Shown one piece after another: positions 1 to 7,821 of a DNA stretch of 20,859 bases (the first letter of the stretch is position 1; every line of letters begins with the position of its first letter). The notes below the pieces were generated by a model. It was not told where the DNA came from. It did not search any database and saw only the letters and a program-made list of their open reading frames with translations. Position numbers and translations under genes: made by a program. The stretch comes from JBLHKS01 sp047620505 (GTDB lineage: Bacteria; Verrucomicrobiota; Verrucomicrobiia; Verrucomicrobiales; DEV007): the NCBI GenBank assembly GCA_047620505.1, contig JBLHKS010000127.1, positions 1 to 20,859 on the forward strand, in the 5' to 3' direction.

Positions 1-2040
1 ACCGCGAACGAGGTCTTTTGCGTAGTCTCGTTCGATCGCCGTGGCGCGTCGGCTGAGGACACTGAGGAAGCAACGATCGATCCCGTCATTTTTGCCGCGG
101 GCTTGAGCCGCAACCTGGACAATCGCCCGATCTTTCGAAGTCATCACGGCGTTGGTGACCTGCCCATTCAGAAGCAGCATGACCTGTGGGATCGTGCCTA
201 CTTTGCTGTAATTCTCGATGAACGCTTTGTCTGACTGACCGAAGGTGAAAAGAAAACTGCCGTTTCGCGCCGGAAGCCCCATTTCGGAAGCGCGTCGCGT
301 CGGAGCGGCTTGCTGGTTTCGGTTTCGCCGATTTGGCGGCGCCATCATTCCGCCTCGGCCCAAATTGTCGTAACGGCCGGAAACCTCCATCGCCTGCTGG
401 TAATTCAGCGCTGACCAGTCCGTAGACATGATTTCTCGGTATCCATCAAGAACCCGGACCTGTTGCTCTTCAGGATTCGGCACCGCCATCGCAACGAGCG
501 AATCCCACATCTGCTCCGCGCTCATCCGGCGGAGAACCGGAGCGGGAAAGTGAAATTCGCCTTTGTCGATCATCCCAAGCGTCGGCGAATGGTGGCAGGA
601 CTCGCGCTGGTAAGTCTGGCTGCGGTAAAGAATCCGGAGGAAATCTTTCACGTCGTAGTCGACCTCCTTCATGAGAAGCTCGAGGAAAATCAGCAACTCG
701 TAATTCTGTGCCTGGCCGTCGAGGTGGCCCGGAACATTGAAAACCGGCTCGACCTGGCCAAGACCGAAAACGTGTTTCCAAAGGCGGTTGGCGATGTTGA
801 TCGTGAAGCGCGGATTGTCTTTCGAAGTCAACCAGGTCGCGAAGGCTGCCCGAGGCGAGGAGTGGCGTTCGACGTCCATGATGTCGCCGAAATACGTCGA
901 TGGAGAGATCTTCTGGAGCGGGTCAGCGTCGTCGTATTTGTAGTCGAACGGTAGCTCGGTTTTGTATTCCCCTGCTTCGCCCATTCGCAGTCGATACGAA
1001 TCAAAAATGTTGGCGAGGCTTCCGATGTTTTTCTCCGCTTTCTTTGCTGCGGCATCGAATTCTTTTCGCTTCGTGCCCAGCATCGTCATCACCTTTGCGT
1101 CGGGAAGTTCATACTGCAGTTTGCCGAAAAAGGCGGCCATCTTGTAGAAATCCATCTGATAGATCTCTTCGAAAGGATGGTCGTGGCACTGCGCGCAAGT
1201 GATCTCCGTCCCAGCAAAAATGGTAAACGTGTTCGAGAGGTTGCATAGCTCCATCCCGAAGTCAGTCAGCAGATAGCCAGTCGCCGGGTTTTCCCAGAAA
1301 TAGCCTTCAGCTGCCAGCACCTCGGTCACGAAGTCATCCCACTTCAGATCGCCGCGGATCTGATCCTTGACCCACTCCGCGTAGGCCGCGCCCTTGAGAT
1401 TTGCGAAGCCACCCATGCTGATCCCGTCCCGGATCCGGAGCAGGTCGCTCATGTAATTGAAAAAGTGACTGACGAATGCGTCGGAATCGAGGAGTTGATC
1501 GATCAGCTGTTCTCGCTTCTTCGGATTGCTGCTCGCGAGAAACGTCGTCGCTTCGTCGTAAGTCGGAATCCGCCCGGCAATATCGAGATAAACACGGCGG
1601 AGAAATCTGGCGTCGTCCGTAGCTGGAGTCGGATACGTCATCGTCTCCTTGAAGGTCAGCAGATCCCATTCCTTCAGCTTATCTTCGCGGGACAACTTCG
1701 TGTTGGTCTTGAGAGTCTCCTTCGCCGCTTTAATTTCCGCGTTCGCCACTTTGAGCTTCTCGAAAACCATCTTGTCGATCTCAAACGGCGCGGTCGACGG
1801 ATTGATCGGCATGTTCTCGCGGAGGTAGCCGCGATCAGCCACGCTCAACAAGCCGATCGGAAATTCGATCGTTTTGCCGTTTTCCTGCTTCAAGTGAACC
1901 TTCGCCGCGCCAAGATCGATCTTGATCATCTCGGCAGTCATCTTGGTGCCTTTGTTATCGGTCCAGGTTCGCATTTCGGCGCTGAACAGAGAACCAGCGG
2001 CCATGAGAGTGGCCAAGAGCAGAAGAGAAAGTTGCTTCAT
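1..2040 (-). CDS. Secreted SHD1-DUF1549-DUF1553 protein (3' end outside window)
   Basis: The minus-strand frame is open for 680 codons from the ATG at 2040 to the window edge, so the C-terminus is missing. Residues 1-21 form a signal peptide (hydrophobic LSLLLLATLMAAG, then FSAE). Residues about 24-73 (RTWTDNKGTKM ... FPIGLLSVADRGYL) match an SLA1-homology SHD1 domain. A linker rich in Lys follows, then DUF1549 from about residue 143 (DDARFLRRVYLDIAGRIPT) with the c-type-haem-like CAQCHDHPF at 282-290. DUF1553 starts at about 395 (SPRAAFATWLTSKDNPRFT). DUF1549/DUF1553 proteins are abundant in Planctomycetes and Verrucomicrobia; they are often linked to secreted polysaccharide or sulfatase systems, but the biochemical role is unproven. 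The CxxCH could bind haem or a metal; this is inference. Usual family length is 700-1000 residues, which fits a truncation by the window. Confidence 0.9.
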   Translation of the reverse strand, partial: MKQLSLLLLATLMAAGSLFSAEMRTWTDNKGTKMTAEMIKIDLGAAKVHLKQENGKTIEFPIGLLSVADRGYLRENMPINPSTAPFEIDKMVFEKLKVANAEIKAAKETLKTNTKLSREDKLKEWDLLTFKETMTYPTPATDDARFLRRVYLDIAGRIPTYDEATTFLASSNPKKREQLIDQLLDSDAFVSHFFNYMSDLLRIRDGISMGGFANLKGAAYAEWVKDQIRGDLKWDDFVTEVLAAEGYFWENPATGYLLTDFGMELCNLSNTFTIFAGTEITCAQCHDHPFEEIYQMDFYKMAAFFGKLQYELPDAKVMTMLGTKRKEFDAAAKKAEKNIGSLANIFDSYRLRMGEAGEYKTELPFDYKYDDADPLQKISPSTYFGDIMDVERHSSPRAAFATWLTSKDNPRFTINIANRLWKHVFGLGQVEPVFNVPGHLDGQAQNYELLIFLELLMKEVDYDVKDFLRILYRSQTYQRESCHHSPTLGMIDKGEFHFPAPVLRRMSAEQMWDSLVAMAVPNPEEQQVRVLDGYREIMSTDWSALNYQQAMEVSGRYDNLGRGGMMAPPNRRNRNQQAAPTRRASEMGLPARNGSFLFTFGQSDKAFIENYSKVGTIPQVMLLLNGQVTNAVMTSKDRAIVQVAAQARGKNDGIDRCFLSVLSRRATAIERDYAKDLVRG

Positions 2041-2182
2041 GGGGAATTCTTCGGGGAGAGAGTCAGAAAGGGTTGATTACGAAGCTGCTACTTAACACAA
2101 AAAACGGTTTCGAAGGAATCGAATTCTCAACGATTTGGAAATTATCACCAAATTTTTATAATTTGTCGATAGACCGTAAGAA
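2041..2182. promoter_or_regulatory. AT-rich intergenic region upstream of the DUF1549 gene
   Basis: This 142-bp gap separates two minus-strand genes. On the minus strand a weak sigma-70-like pair is visible: TTGGTG at 2151-2146 and GAGAAT at 2128-2123, 17 bp apart, about 82 bp before the ATG at 2040. On the plus strand TTGGAA (2135-2140) and a perfect TATAAT (2157-2162), 16 bp apart, would fire antisense into the 3' end of the esterase gene. Both are consensus matches by eye in AT-rich DNA, so they are weak evidence. Confidence 0.3.
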
Positions 2183-3070
2183 TCATCGCTCGGCTATCGC
2201 AGCTCGAAAAAACTCAGCGAGAAGCTTCATTCGCTCCGAATCGAAAAACGCCTCACCACCGTGCTGGCCCCCGTGAATCACCTCAAGCCGAGCGCGATCC
2301 CCGATTCCGGCCGCTTTGTAGGCAACTTCAAGCTCGTGCGACTGGTTGATCGGCACCTGCGGATCCTGATCACCGTGAATCATTAGCAGGGGCGGGTCTT
2401 TCGCGTCCACGTGGAAAACCGGACTCGCCAGCTTCGCCAAATCGGGCACGTTTTCCGGCTGGGCGCGAAGCAGCAGCTGCAGGGCCGGAATCCGGACGCC
2501 AAGCCCGTGTGGCGTCGACTGTTTGAGGATCGTGAGAAAGTTCGTCGGCCCGTAGAAATCAGCGATTGCGTGAACGTCCGACGATTGCTTCGAATCCTCG
2601 CCGACATCCCCTTCAAAGTCCGGATGTCCGTTCGTCACGCCGACGTGCGCCGCGAGATGCCCACCTGCCGAATTCCCAGCAATCAACACTTTCGAAGCAT
2701 CGTAGCCGTAGTCGCTTGCGTGAGCACGAAGGAACCGGATCGCCGCTTTGATATCGTGAATCTGCGCCGGAAACTTCTCAACCGGGCTCAGCCGATAGCT
2801 GACACTCGCGATCGCGAAGCCGTGATCAATCAGGCCTGGAATCAGCATTTTATCCTTCGAACCAGCTCGCCAGGCCCCGCCGTGAACCCAGACGACCAAG
2901 GGTGGATTGGCCGCATCAGGAAAGTAGAGATCGAGTTTCAACGAATGCTCGCCGACTTTGGCGAATTCGATGTCGCGATGAGTCGGTTTGAGTTGAGCCT
3001 GGGTTTCAAGCATGCAAAAGGCGAGGACACAGAGGATCGAGAGCAGCGGATTCACAGAACGAGGCTTCAC
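2183..3070 (-). CDS. Secreted alpha/beta-hydrolase esterase (BD-FAE/HSL-like)
   Basis: This 295-residue protein begins with a signal peptide (residues 1-26, ending TQA-Q). The alpha/beta-hydrolase fold follows: oxyanion-hole motif HGGAW at 63-67, nucleophile elbow GNSAGG with Ser134, acid Asp236 in HGDQDPQVP, and His270 in GGQHGG. The set resembles the esterase/lipase family used to deacetylate plant or algal polysaccharides, often found beside sulfatases in Verrucomicrobia; the true substrate is unknown. The protein is likely periplasmic or extracellular. It reads in the same direction as the DUF1549 gene downstream but is separated from it by a 142-bp AT-rich gap, so co-transcription is uncertain. 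Confidence 0.9.
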   Translation of the reverse strand: MKPRSVNPLLSILCVLAFCMLETQAQLKPTHRDIEFAKVGEHSLKLDLYFPDAANPPLVVWVHGGAWRAGSKDKMLIPGLIDHGFAIASVSYRLSPVEKFPAQIHDIKAAIRFLRAHASDYGYDASKVLIAGNSAGGHLAAHVGVTNGHPDFEGDVGEDSKQSSDVHAIADFYGPTNFLTILKQSTPHGLGVRIPALQLLLRAQPENVPDLAKLASPVFHVDAKDPPLLMIHGDQDPQVPINQSHELEVAYKAAGIGDRARLEVIHGGQHGGEAFFDSERMKLLAEFFRAAIAER

Positions 3071-3138
3071 TCGTCCCCATCGCCGAGCAAGCCCATTTCT
3101 TTAACCTGAGACAGCCGTGCCGATGGTCAGTCTAAAGA

Positions 3139-3174
3139 TTCCGGCATCACTCCTTCATTCTGAGGATGCCGGAA
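3139..3174 (+). promoter_or_regulatory. Perfect 10-bp hairpin in the leader of the gene at 3330
   Basis: TTCCGGCATC (3139-3148) and its exact complement GATGCCGGAA (3165-3174) flank a 16-nt loop. The stem is followed by AAAACTTTTTC and, slightly later, an eight-T run near 3194-3201. It lies between divergent genes, about 155 bp before the proposed start at 3330. It could be an attenuator or leader hairpin, or an upstream terminator on the plus strand; no gene is seen that it would terminate. Confidence 0.4.
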
Positions 3175-3329
3175 AACTTTTTCATCACATCCTTATTTTT
3201 TTTCTCGACATCCTCGGCCCCTTTACGGGAAGGGTAGCTCTAATCTGCCTCGGCGTGGTCTTCTCCTTTTTCGCGATGCACTGGCTACGGCTGAGTCGTT
3301 CACTTGCGGGCCGTACGGTACCTGCAGTA

Positions 3330-4004
3330 ATGACAAAACGATTCCATCTACTCCCTTTGGTTTTCCTCGCGATTTGCGGAATTTGCCTCGGCGAAGGAGA
3401 ACCGGACGACACCGAAATCGGACAGCGCCTGTTTTCCGGCGATCTGTCTGTGATTGATGAACTGGCGGCAATCGGATCACCGGATGCGATCGACAAATTG
3501 CATATGATGGTCGTCCAATTTCGTCGGAAACCGGCGGCTGACGATCATCCAGACATTCGACTGCGAGCGCTTGAAGCTCTACGCTCCATTGATGGTGCCG
3601 AGAAAAATCTCGCGGACCGGATTCGAGAGATGAGTCAACGGGGCGTGCCCAAAGGAGGACGCCAAACCTTGCTTCGTACGTTGAAAGACCTGCGAACTGA
3701 AGAAGCTGTGCGGGAAGTCGGGGAACTCTTATTTGATGACTTTGACGCCGATCCTGAATACAAAACTCTGGGTAATCGGGGCGGCACCAATGATCATCTG
3801 GCAGGTGACGTCTTCTTCCGCTGGATGCAGGAAAGCCCCGACTTACCCTTTTCTTCCCCGACCGAAGCCATCATCCACCTCAAAGGCACCGAAATCTGGA
3901 AAGAATGGTGGCAAGCCCGAAAAGATGACCCGGAAATGGTTCGAGCCATCGTCGAAAACCGCCCGCTCCCACCGCTGAAACCAGCAGCTGCTGAGGGGGA
4001 GTGA
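3330..4004 (+). CDS. Secreted hypothetical protein with HEAT-like helices
   Basis: I chose the ATG at 3330 because it opens directly with a signal peptide (MTKRFHLLPLVFLAICGIC, then LGEGE), giving 224 residues. The same frame is open back to an ATG at 3117, but that stretch carries the hairpin at 3139-3174 and would put the signal peptide in the middle of the protein. Residues about 48-135 are helical with a HEAT-like rhythm (PDIRLRALEALRSIDG; RTEEAVREVGELLFDD). The C-terminus has a Trp-rich WKEWWQARKDDP segment (190-201), which I recall from other PVC HEAT-like secreted proteins. No catalytic motif is visible. The last codons are GCA GCT GCT (PAAAEGE), made by a copy of the repeated palindrome. 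It converges on the response-regulator gene with 48 bp between, and I see no terminator there. Confidence 0.72.
   Translation: MTKRFHLLPLVFLAICGICLGEGEPDDTEIGQRLFSGDLSVIDELAAIGSPDAIDKLHMMVVQFRRKPAADDHPDIRLRALEALRSIDGAEKNLADRIREMSQRGVPKGGRQTLLRTLKDLRTEEAVREVGELLFDDFDADPEYKTLGNRGGTNDHLAGDVFFRWMQESPDLPFSSPTEAIIHLKGTEIWKEWWQARKDDPEMVRAIVENRPLPPLKPAAAEGE
3983..3992. repeat. Palindrome copy 1 (AGCAGCTGCT)
   Basis: Flanks CC and GA. Lies near the 3' end of the HEAT-like gene and encodes PAAAE. Confidence 0.9.
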
Positions 4005-4052
4005 TTCGATCGACGTGGGCAAAAGCGGGAGCTCTGAATTCACGAAAACAGG

Positions 4053-5474
4053 TCAGTCGTCGCTATCGCCGTACAGGCCCATTTCTTTGAGTCGGCGTTG
4101 CAGCGTCCGACGGCTCATGCCTAGAAGGTCGGCGGCCTCGGTTCGATGATTGTTCGTTCGTTGCAGCGCGAGGCGGATGAACCGTTCCTCCATCGCTGCG
4201 ATATTCAAATCGGATACGTCTGGGTTCAACCCAGCAGCTGCTGGCACGGAACCTGATGATGAATCGGGTCCGCGGCTGTGCTCTCGAATTCGCTGTGGAA
4301 GATGGCGGACGGTGATTTTTGGTCCGGAACTGAGAACGACGCCGTGTTCAATCGCGGTGCGCAATTCGCGAACGTTTCCAGGCCATTGATATTCTAGCAG
4401 GCAACTCAGCGCTTCGCTCGTAAGCTCACGAAAGGGTTTTGCGTTTTCTTTGGCGAACTCATGAAGAAATGCATCAGCGAGGAGAACGATATCTTCTTTT
4501 CGAACGCGTAACGGCGGCATCGTTATCGTAATAACGTTGAGCCTGTAAAAGAGATCTTCACGGAACGAGCCTTCGGCGACCATTTTTTCAAGATCCTTGT
4601 TGGTGGCGGTGACCAGCCTGACGTCGACTTCCATCGGTTTGGTGCTGCCGACTTTCTGGATCACCCGCTCGCCAAGCGCACGAAGCAGTTTGACTTGAGT
4701 CGGCCCGTCGATTTCGCCAATTTCGTCTAGAAACAGTGTTCCGCCGTTCGCTTCTTCGAAGTAGCCGGCTCTGTCTTTGTGGGCGTCCGTGTAAGCGCCT
4801 TTGACGTGTCCAAAAAGCTCACTCTCCATCACTTCACGATTCAGTCCGGCGCAGTGAACGGAAACGAGTCGCGCTTTTGGTCTTCCGCTTAAATTATGAA
4901 TCGCCTTGGCGACGAGTTCTTTTCCGGATCCATTTTCGCCTTGGATCAGCACGGTCGCTCGTGATGGAGCGACTTGTTTTATCATATCGAAAACAGGCTG
5001 CATCGCAGGCGCTTTACCAATGATGTTGCTGACGGAGAAGCGGGTCTCAACTTGTTGCTTGAGTTGAACAACCTCCTTTTCGAGGTGTTGGCTGCGCAAC
5101 GCGCGTTTGATGAGTATCTCTAGCTCATCAATATTGAGCGGCTTGGTGACGTACTCGTAGGCACCGCGCTTCATCGCTTCGACTGCGGTGTCGACCGAGC
5201 CGTACGCCGTCATCATAATGGAAATCGGCGGCTTGGGCAGCTTCAAGGCGTGCTCGATCAGGTCCATTCCGTTCTCTCCGCCGAGACGAAGATCGGTGAC
5301 CATCAAATCGATGTCATCGCTCTTGAGAATCTGCAATGCGCCGGAGATGTCGGCCGCGACGTAGACATCGAAATCGTCTTCAAATGATTTTCTTAATCCA
5401 TCGCGAGTATTCTTCTCGTCGTCGACAATTAGAATCGTTGCCTCAGGGGCGCGAATTTCAAATTCGTTATCCAT
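4053..5474 (-). CDS. NtrC-family sigma-54-dependent response regulator
   Basis: This 473-residue protein has the full NtrC layout. The receiver domain (about 12-127) has the acidic pair Asp18/Asp19, phospho-acceptor Asp61 (VTDLRL), Thr89 and Lys111. The AAA+ domain (about 150-370) has Walker A GENGSGKE at 179-186, Walker B TLFLDE at 246-251, FREDLFYRLNV at 304-314 and WPGNVREL at 364-371. A Fis-type helix-turn-helix (about 440-467, RTEAADLLGMSRRTLQRRL) closes the protein. The sigma-54 contact loop reads GAYTDA (226-231) in place of GAFTGA, so contact with sigma-54 could be altered. The linker at 411-415 (PAAAG) is encoded by a palindrome copy. The ATG follows the kinase stop codon after 2 bp, so the two genes are probably translationally coupled. 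Target genes cannot be read from the sequence. Confidence 0.95.
   Translation of the reverse strand: MDNEFEIRAPEATILIVDDEKNTRDGLRKSFEDDFDVYVAADISGALQILKSDDIDLMVTDLRLGGENGMDLIEHALKLPKPPISIMMTAYGSVDTAVEAMKRGAYEYVTKPLNIDELEILIKRALRSQHLEKEVVQLKQQVETRFSVSNIIGKAPAMQPVFDMIKQVAPSRATVLIQGENGSGKELVAKAIHNLSGRPKARLVSVHCAGLNREVMESELFGHVKGAYTDAHKDRAGYFEEANGGTLFLDEIGEIDGPTQVKLLRALGERVIQKVGSTKPMEVDVRLVTATNKDLEKMVAEGSFREDLFYRLNVITITMPPLRVRKEDIVLLADAFLHEFAKENAKPFRELTSEALSCLLEYQWPGNVRELRTAIEHGVVLSSGPKITVRHLPQRIREHSRGPDSSSGSVPAAAGLNPDVSDLNIAAMEERFIRLALQRTNNHRTEAADLLGMSRRTLQRRLKEMGLYGDSDD
4233..4242. repeat. Palindrome copy 2
   Basis: Flanks CC and GG. Lies in the linker between the AAA+ and DNA-binding domains of the response regulator, encoding PAAAG on the minus strand. 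Confidence 0.9.
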
Positions 5475-5476
5475 GG

Positions 5477-6655
5477 TTAAACCTCAATGACATCTTCCTT
5501 CTTCTCTGATGATTCAAGTAGCCGCAATCGGCGCTCGGCGCGAGGAAAATAACAGGTTACGCTCGTGCCGGTTCCTGTTGTGCTTTCAAGTTCGATTTCA
5601 CCTCCGTGATCGCGAACGATTCGGCGGACAATCAGCAAACCCAGACCAGAGCCGGTTCTCTTGGTGGTGTAGTAGGGCTGAAAAACATTGGCCATGTCTT
5701 CCGCGGAGATTCCGACGCCGTTATCGATAAATCGAACGATCACGCTGTAGTCGTCTGCTTCGGTACAAATTCGCAATAGCCCGCCGTTGCCCATCGCTTG
5801 ATTGGCGTTACGAACGAGATTGTAGAATGCTTGTTTTGCCTGGTCTTCATCAAGTCGAAGTTTCGGCAAGTCGTTGGCTAGTTCGAGCCTGACTTCGATG
5901 TTTCGATCCTTGATTTCCGGCTCCAGAAATCGCAGCGATTCTTGAAGTAGCTTGTTTAGATCCCGAGGCTCGAGCAACGGCTTGGTTGGTCGGATCGCTT
6001 TCAGGAAATGACCGACGATAAAATCCAGGCGCTTGATCTCGCTTCGTGAAATCTCAATAATTTCGCCCAGCTCTTTCTGAACTTCGGGCGGGGCTTTCCG
6101 CAGCTTCCGTTCGGCGAGCTGCAGATGAATATTTAATGAATTGAGTGGGTTGCCGATTTCATGGGCGACGCCGGCCGCTAACATCGTAAGCGCGTTCAAC
6201 GTTTCCGATTCGATTTTCTCCTCTTCCTGTCGTCGGTGCTCGGAGATGTCCCGAATGATCATGACATAACCTAGAACGTCCGCGGACACTTCTTTTTCAT
6301 CGATCGGCGCGAGGTAGAAATTCAGGAAGCGATTCTGTGGGTAGAAAACTTCCAGATCGCGGCTGACGACTTTGTGTTCTTTGACGAGCGATTCCCAATC
6401 GAGCCCGGGAATCTGCTTGCCGATCTGAACGCCGATCGCTTCCTTTTCTTCGATCCCGAAAATTCCGCAGGCGCTCCGATTGATGTAGGAAATCTCACCG
6501 TCGTTGTCGGTGACGATCACGCCTTCCTGGAGTGCATCGAAAACCCGTTCGAGGAATCCCTTTTCCTGCATCAGGCGGACGAGATAGCCCTGGACTTCTC
6601 CAGGTTCGACGCGATCGACTTTTTCGATCAGTTTTTCAAGAAATCCGGCCTTCAT
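5477..6655 (-). CDS. Soluble PAS-domain sensor histidine kinase
   Basis: This 392-residue kinase has no membrane segment or signal peptide, so it should sense a cytoplasmic cue. A PAS domain covers about 35-140 (ALQEGVIVTDNDGEISYINR ... IRDISEH). The dimerisation/phospho-acceptor helix has AGVAHEIGNPLNSL with His165. The ATPase domain shows an N box (YNLVRNANQAM, about 278-288), G1 DNGVGI (311-316) and G2 TGSGLGL (334-340). The architecture matches NtrB-like kinases and it sits directly upstream of an NtrC-type regulator, so it is very likely the cognate kinase. Its ATG (6655-6653, minus) overlaps the plus-strand ATG of cutA (6654-6656) within one CATG, leaving no intergenic promoter; any promoter must lie inside cutA. 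Confidence 0.95.
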   Translation of the reverse strand: MKAGFLEKLIEKVDRVEPGEVQGYLVRLMQEKGFLERVFDALQEGVIVTDNDGEISYINRSACGIFGIEEKEAIGVQIGKQIPGLDWESLVKEHKVVSRDLEVFYPQNRFLNFYLAPIDEKEVSADVLGYVMIIRDISEHRRQEEEKIESETLNALTMLAAGVAHEIGNPLNSLNIHLQLAERKLRKAPPEVQKELGEIIEISRSEIKRLDFIVGHFLKAIRPTKPLLEPRDLNKLLQESLRFLEPEIKDRNIEVRLELANDLPKLRLDEDQAKQAFYNLVRNANQAMGNGGLLRICTEADDYSVIVRFIDNGVGISAEDMANVFQPYYTTKRTGSGLGLLIVRRIVRDHGGEIELESTTGTGTSVTCYFPRAERRLRLLESSEKKEDVIEV

Positions 6656-7010
6656 GAGCTCTCAATCCACTGGCTGTCTTCTCGTTTTCACCAATTTCCC
6701 AAATGTGGAGGTTGCGCGTCAGATTGGCACAGCGCTGGTGGAGAATCAACTGGCGGCGTGCGTCAATCTGTTGAGTCCCGCGACTTCGATTTACTCGTGG
6801 AAAGGGAAAATTGAGACGGATGTGGAAATTCCGGCTTTGATCAAGACGACGGAGGAAGCTTTTCAGCAGCTGCTGGCGAAGCTGACCGATCTTCACCCTT
6901 ACGAGGTTCCCGAAATCATCGCGACGCCAATTATAGAGGGTTCGAAATTGTATCTCGATTGGATTCGGGAAAACGTATCAGCTTGCGCGGCGGACGGCTT
7001 TGGCCGATGA
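6654..7010 (+). CDS. cutA: CutA1 family divalent-cation tolerance protein
   Basis: The 118-residue product is the usual size for CutA1, a small cytoplasmic trimer with a ferredoxin-like fold associated with tolerance to copper and other divalent ions in E. coli; its biochemical role is unclear in general. Conserved family stretches are LLVFTNFPN (9-17), LVENQLAACVNLL, SIYSWKGKIE and HPYEVPEIIA. The Gln-Gln-Leu-Leu at about 71-74 is encoded by a palindrome copy (6865-6874). The stop at 7008-7010 is 7 bp before the next start at 7018, so cutA heads a tight three-gene unit with the YmdB-type enzyme and the sulfatase. Confidence 0.93.
   Translation: MSSQSTGCLLVFTNFPNVEVARQIGTALVENQLAACVNLLSPATSIYSWKGKIETDVEIPALIKTTEEAFQQLLAKLTDLHPYEVPEIIATPIIEGSKLYLDWIRENVSACAADGFGR
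6865..6874. repeat. Palindrome copy 3
   Basis: Flanks TC and GG. Encodes FQQLLA in cutA. Confidence 0.9.
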
Positions 7011-7017
7011 GCTGGCC

Positions 7018-7821
7018 ATGCTTCGAATTCTCTTCTTAGGCGACATCATGGGCGAGGCCGGCCGAAAGGCGGTGATCGAAAATCTCGATCGAATCAAAAA
7101 GGATCGGGAGATCGATTTCATCATCGTCAATGGGGAAAACTCCGCTGGCGGTCGCGGCATTACGCCGAAAATCAGCATCGATCTGCTTCGCGCGGGTGCT
7201 GCGGTGATCACGACCGGCGATCACATCTGGGATCAGCCCGATGTGATCCCTTACATCGACACCGAGCCTCGACTTTTGCGCCCGCTTAATTTTCCGCCCG
7301 GGACGCCTGGTTCGGGCTCTGTTGTGCTCGAGACGAAGAAGGGAAAGGTCGGCGTGATCAACGTCCAGGGCCGGACTTTCATGAAGAATGAACTGGAGAA
7401 TCCGTTCCTGGCGATTGAGGCGGAGGTCGAGGAACTACTTAAGGAAACACCAGTCATTTTTGTGGATTGCCACGCCGAAGCGACCAGCGAAAAGGTTGCG
7501 ATGGGCCGATTTCTGGACGGCAAAGTTTCCGCAGTCGTCGGGACGCACACTCACGTTCAAACGGCTGACGAGCGAGTTTTTCCGGGTGGAACGGCGTTTC
7601 TTTGCGATGCCGGAATGTGTGGGCCGATCGATTCGGTGATTGGCTCGACGGTCTCTAATGTTTTGCGGCGGTTCACGACTTCGATGCCAGCGAAATTCTA
7701 CGTCGCGAAAGGTCCGGTCCTGCTTTGCGGCGCGGTGGTCGATATCGATGAAGAGACCGGGAAAGCTTTTTCGATCGAGCGATTTGCAGAAAAGATCGAG
7801 CCGTCCAACGGTTCGGAATGA
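7018..7821 (+). CDS. ymdB: YmdB-type 2',3'-cyclic phosphodiesterase (TIGR00282 family)
   Basis: The ATG at 7018 gives 267 residues and starts exactly with the family signature MLRILFLGDIMGEAGR; a TTG at 7000 in the same frame would overlap cutA and is less likely. Metal-site motifs in order are GDIMG (Asp9), VNGENSAGG (Glu40, Asn41), TTGDHIWD (67-73), DCHAEATSEK (His152) and GTHTHVQT (His177, His179). In B. subtilis the homologue YmdB hydrolyses 2',3'-cAMP and affects biofilm and RNA metabolism; the same activity is inferred here. The usual GNH metal motif reads GDH, an Asn-to-Asp change that might be lineage-typical. The stop overlaps the sulfatase start (ATGA at 7818-7821), implying translational coupling. 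Confidence 0.9.
   Translation: MLRILFLGDIMGEAGRKAVIENLDRIKKDREIDFIIVNGENSAGGRGITPKISIDLLRAGAAVITTGDHIWDQPDVIPYIDTEPRLLRPLNFPPGTPGSGSVVLETKKGKVGVINVQGRTFMKNELENPFLAIEAEVEELLKETPVIFVDCHAEATSEKVAMGRFLDGKVSAVVGTHTHVQTADERVFPGGTAFLCDAGMCGPIDSVIGSTVSNVLRRFTTSMPAKFYVAKGPVLLCGAVVDIDEETGKAFSIERFAEKIEPSNGSE

Noticed and set aside
2395..2415. A CCACGTGGAA core in the esterase gene, resembling parS
   Set aside because: The outer bases do not match (GCGTCCACGTGGAAAA has four differences from the 16-mer), so it is much weaker than the two sites called.
3117..3329. Longer start for the HEAT-like secreted protein
   Set aside because: The extension contains the hairpin at 3139-3174 and would place the signal peptide at residue 72.
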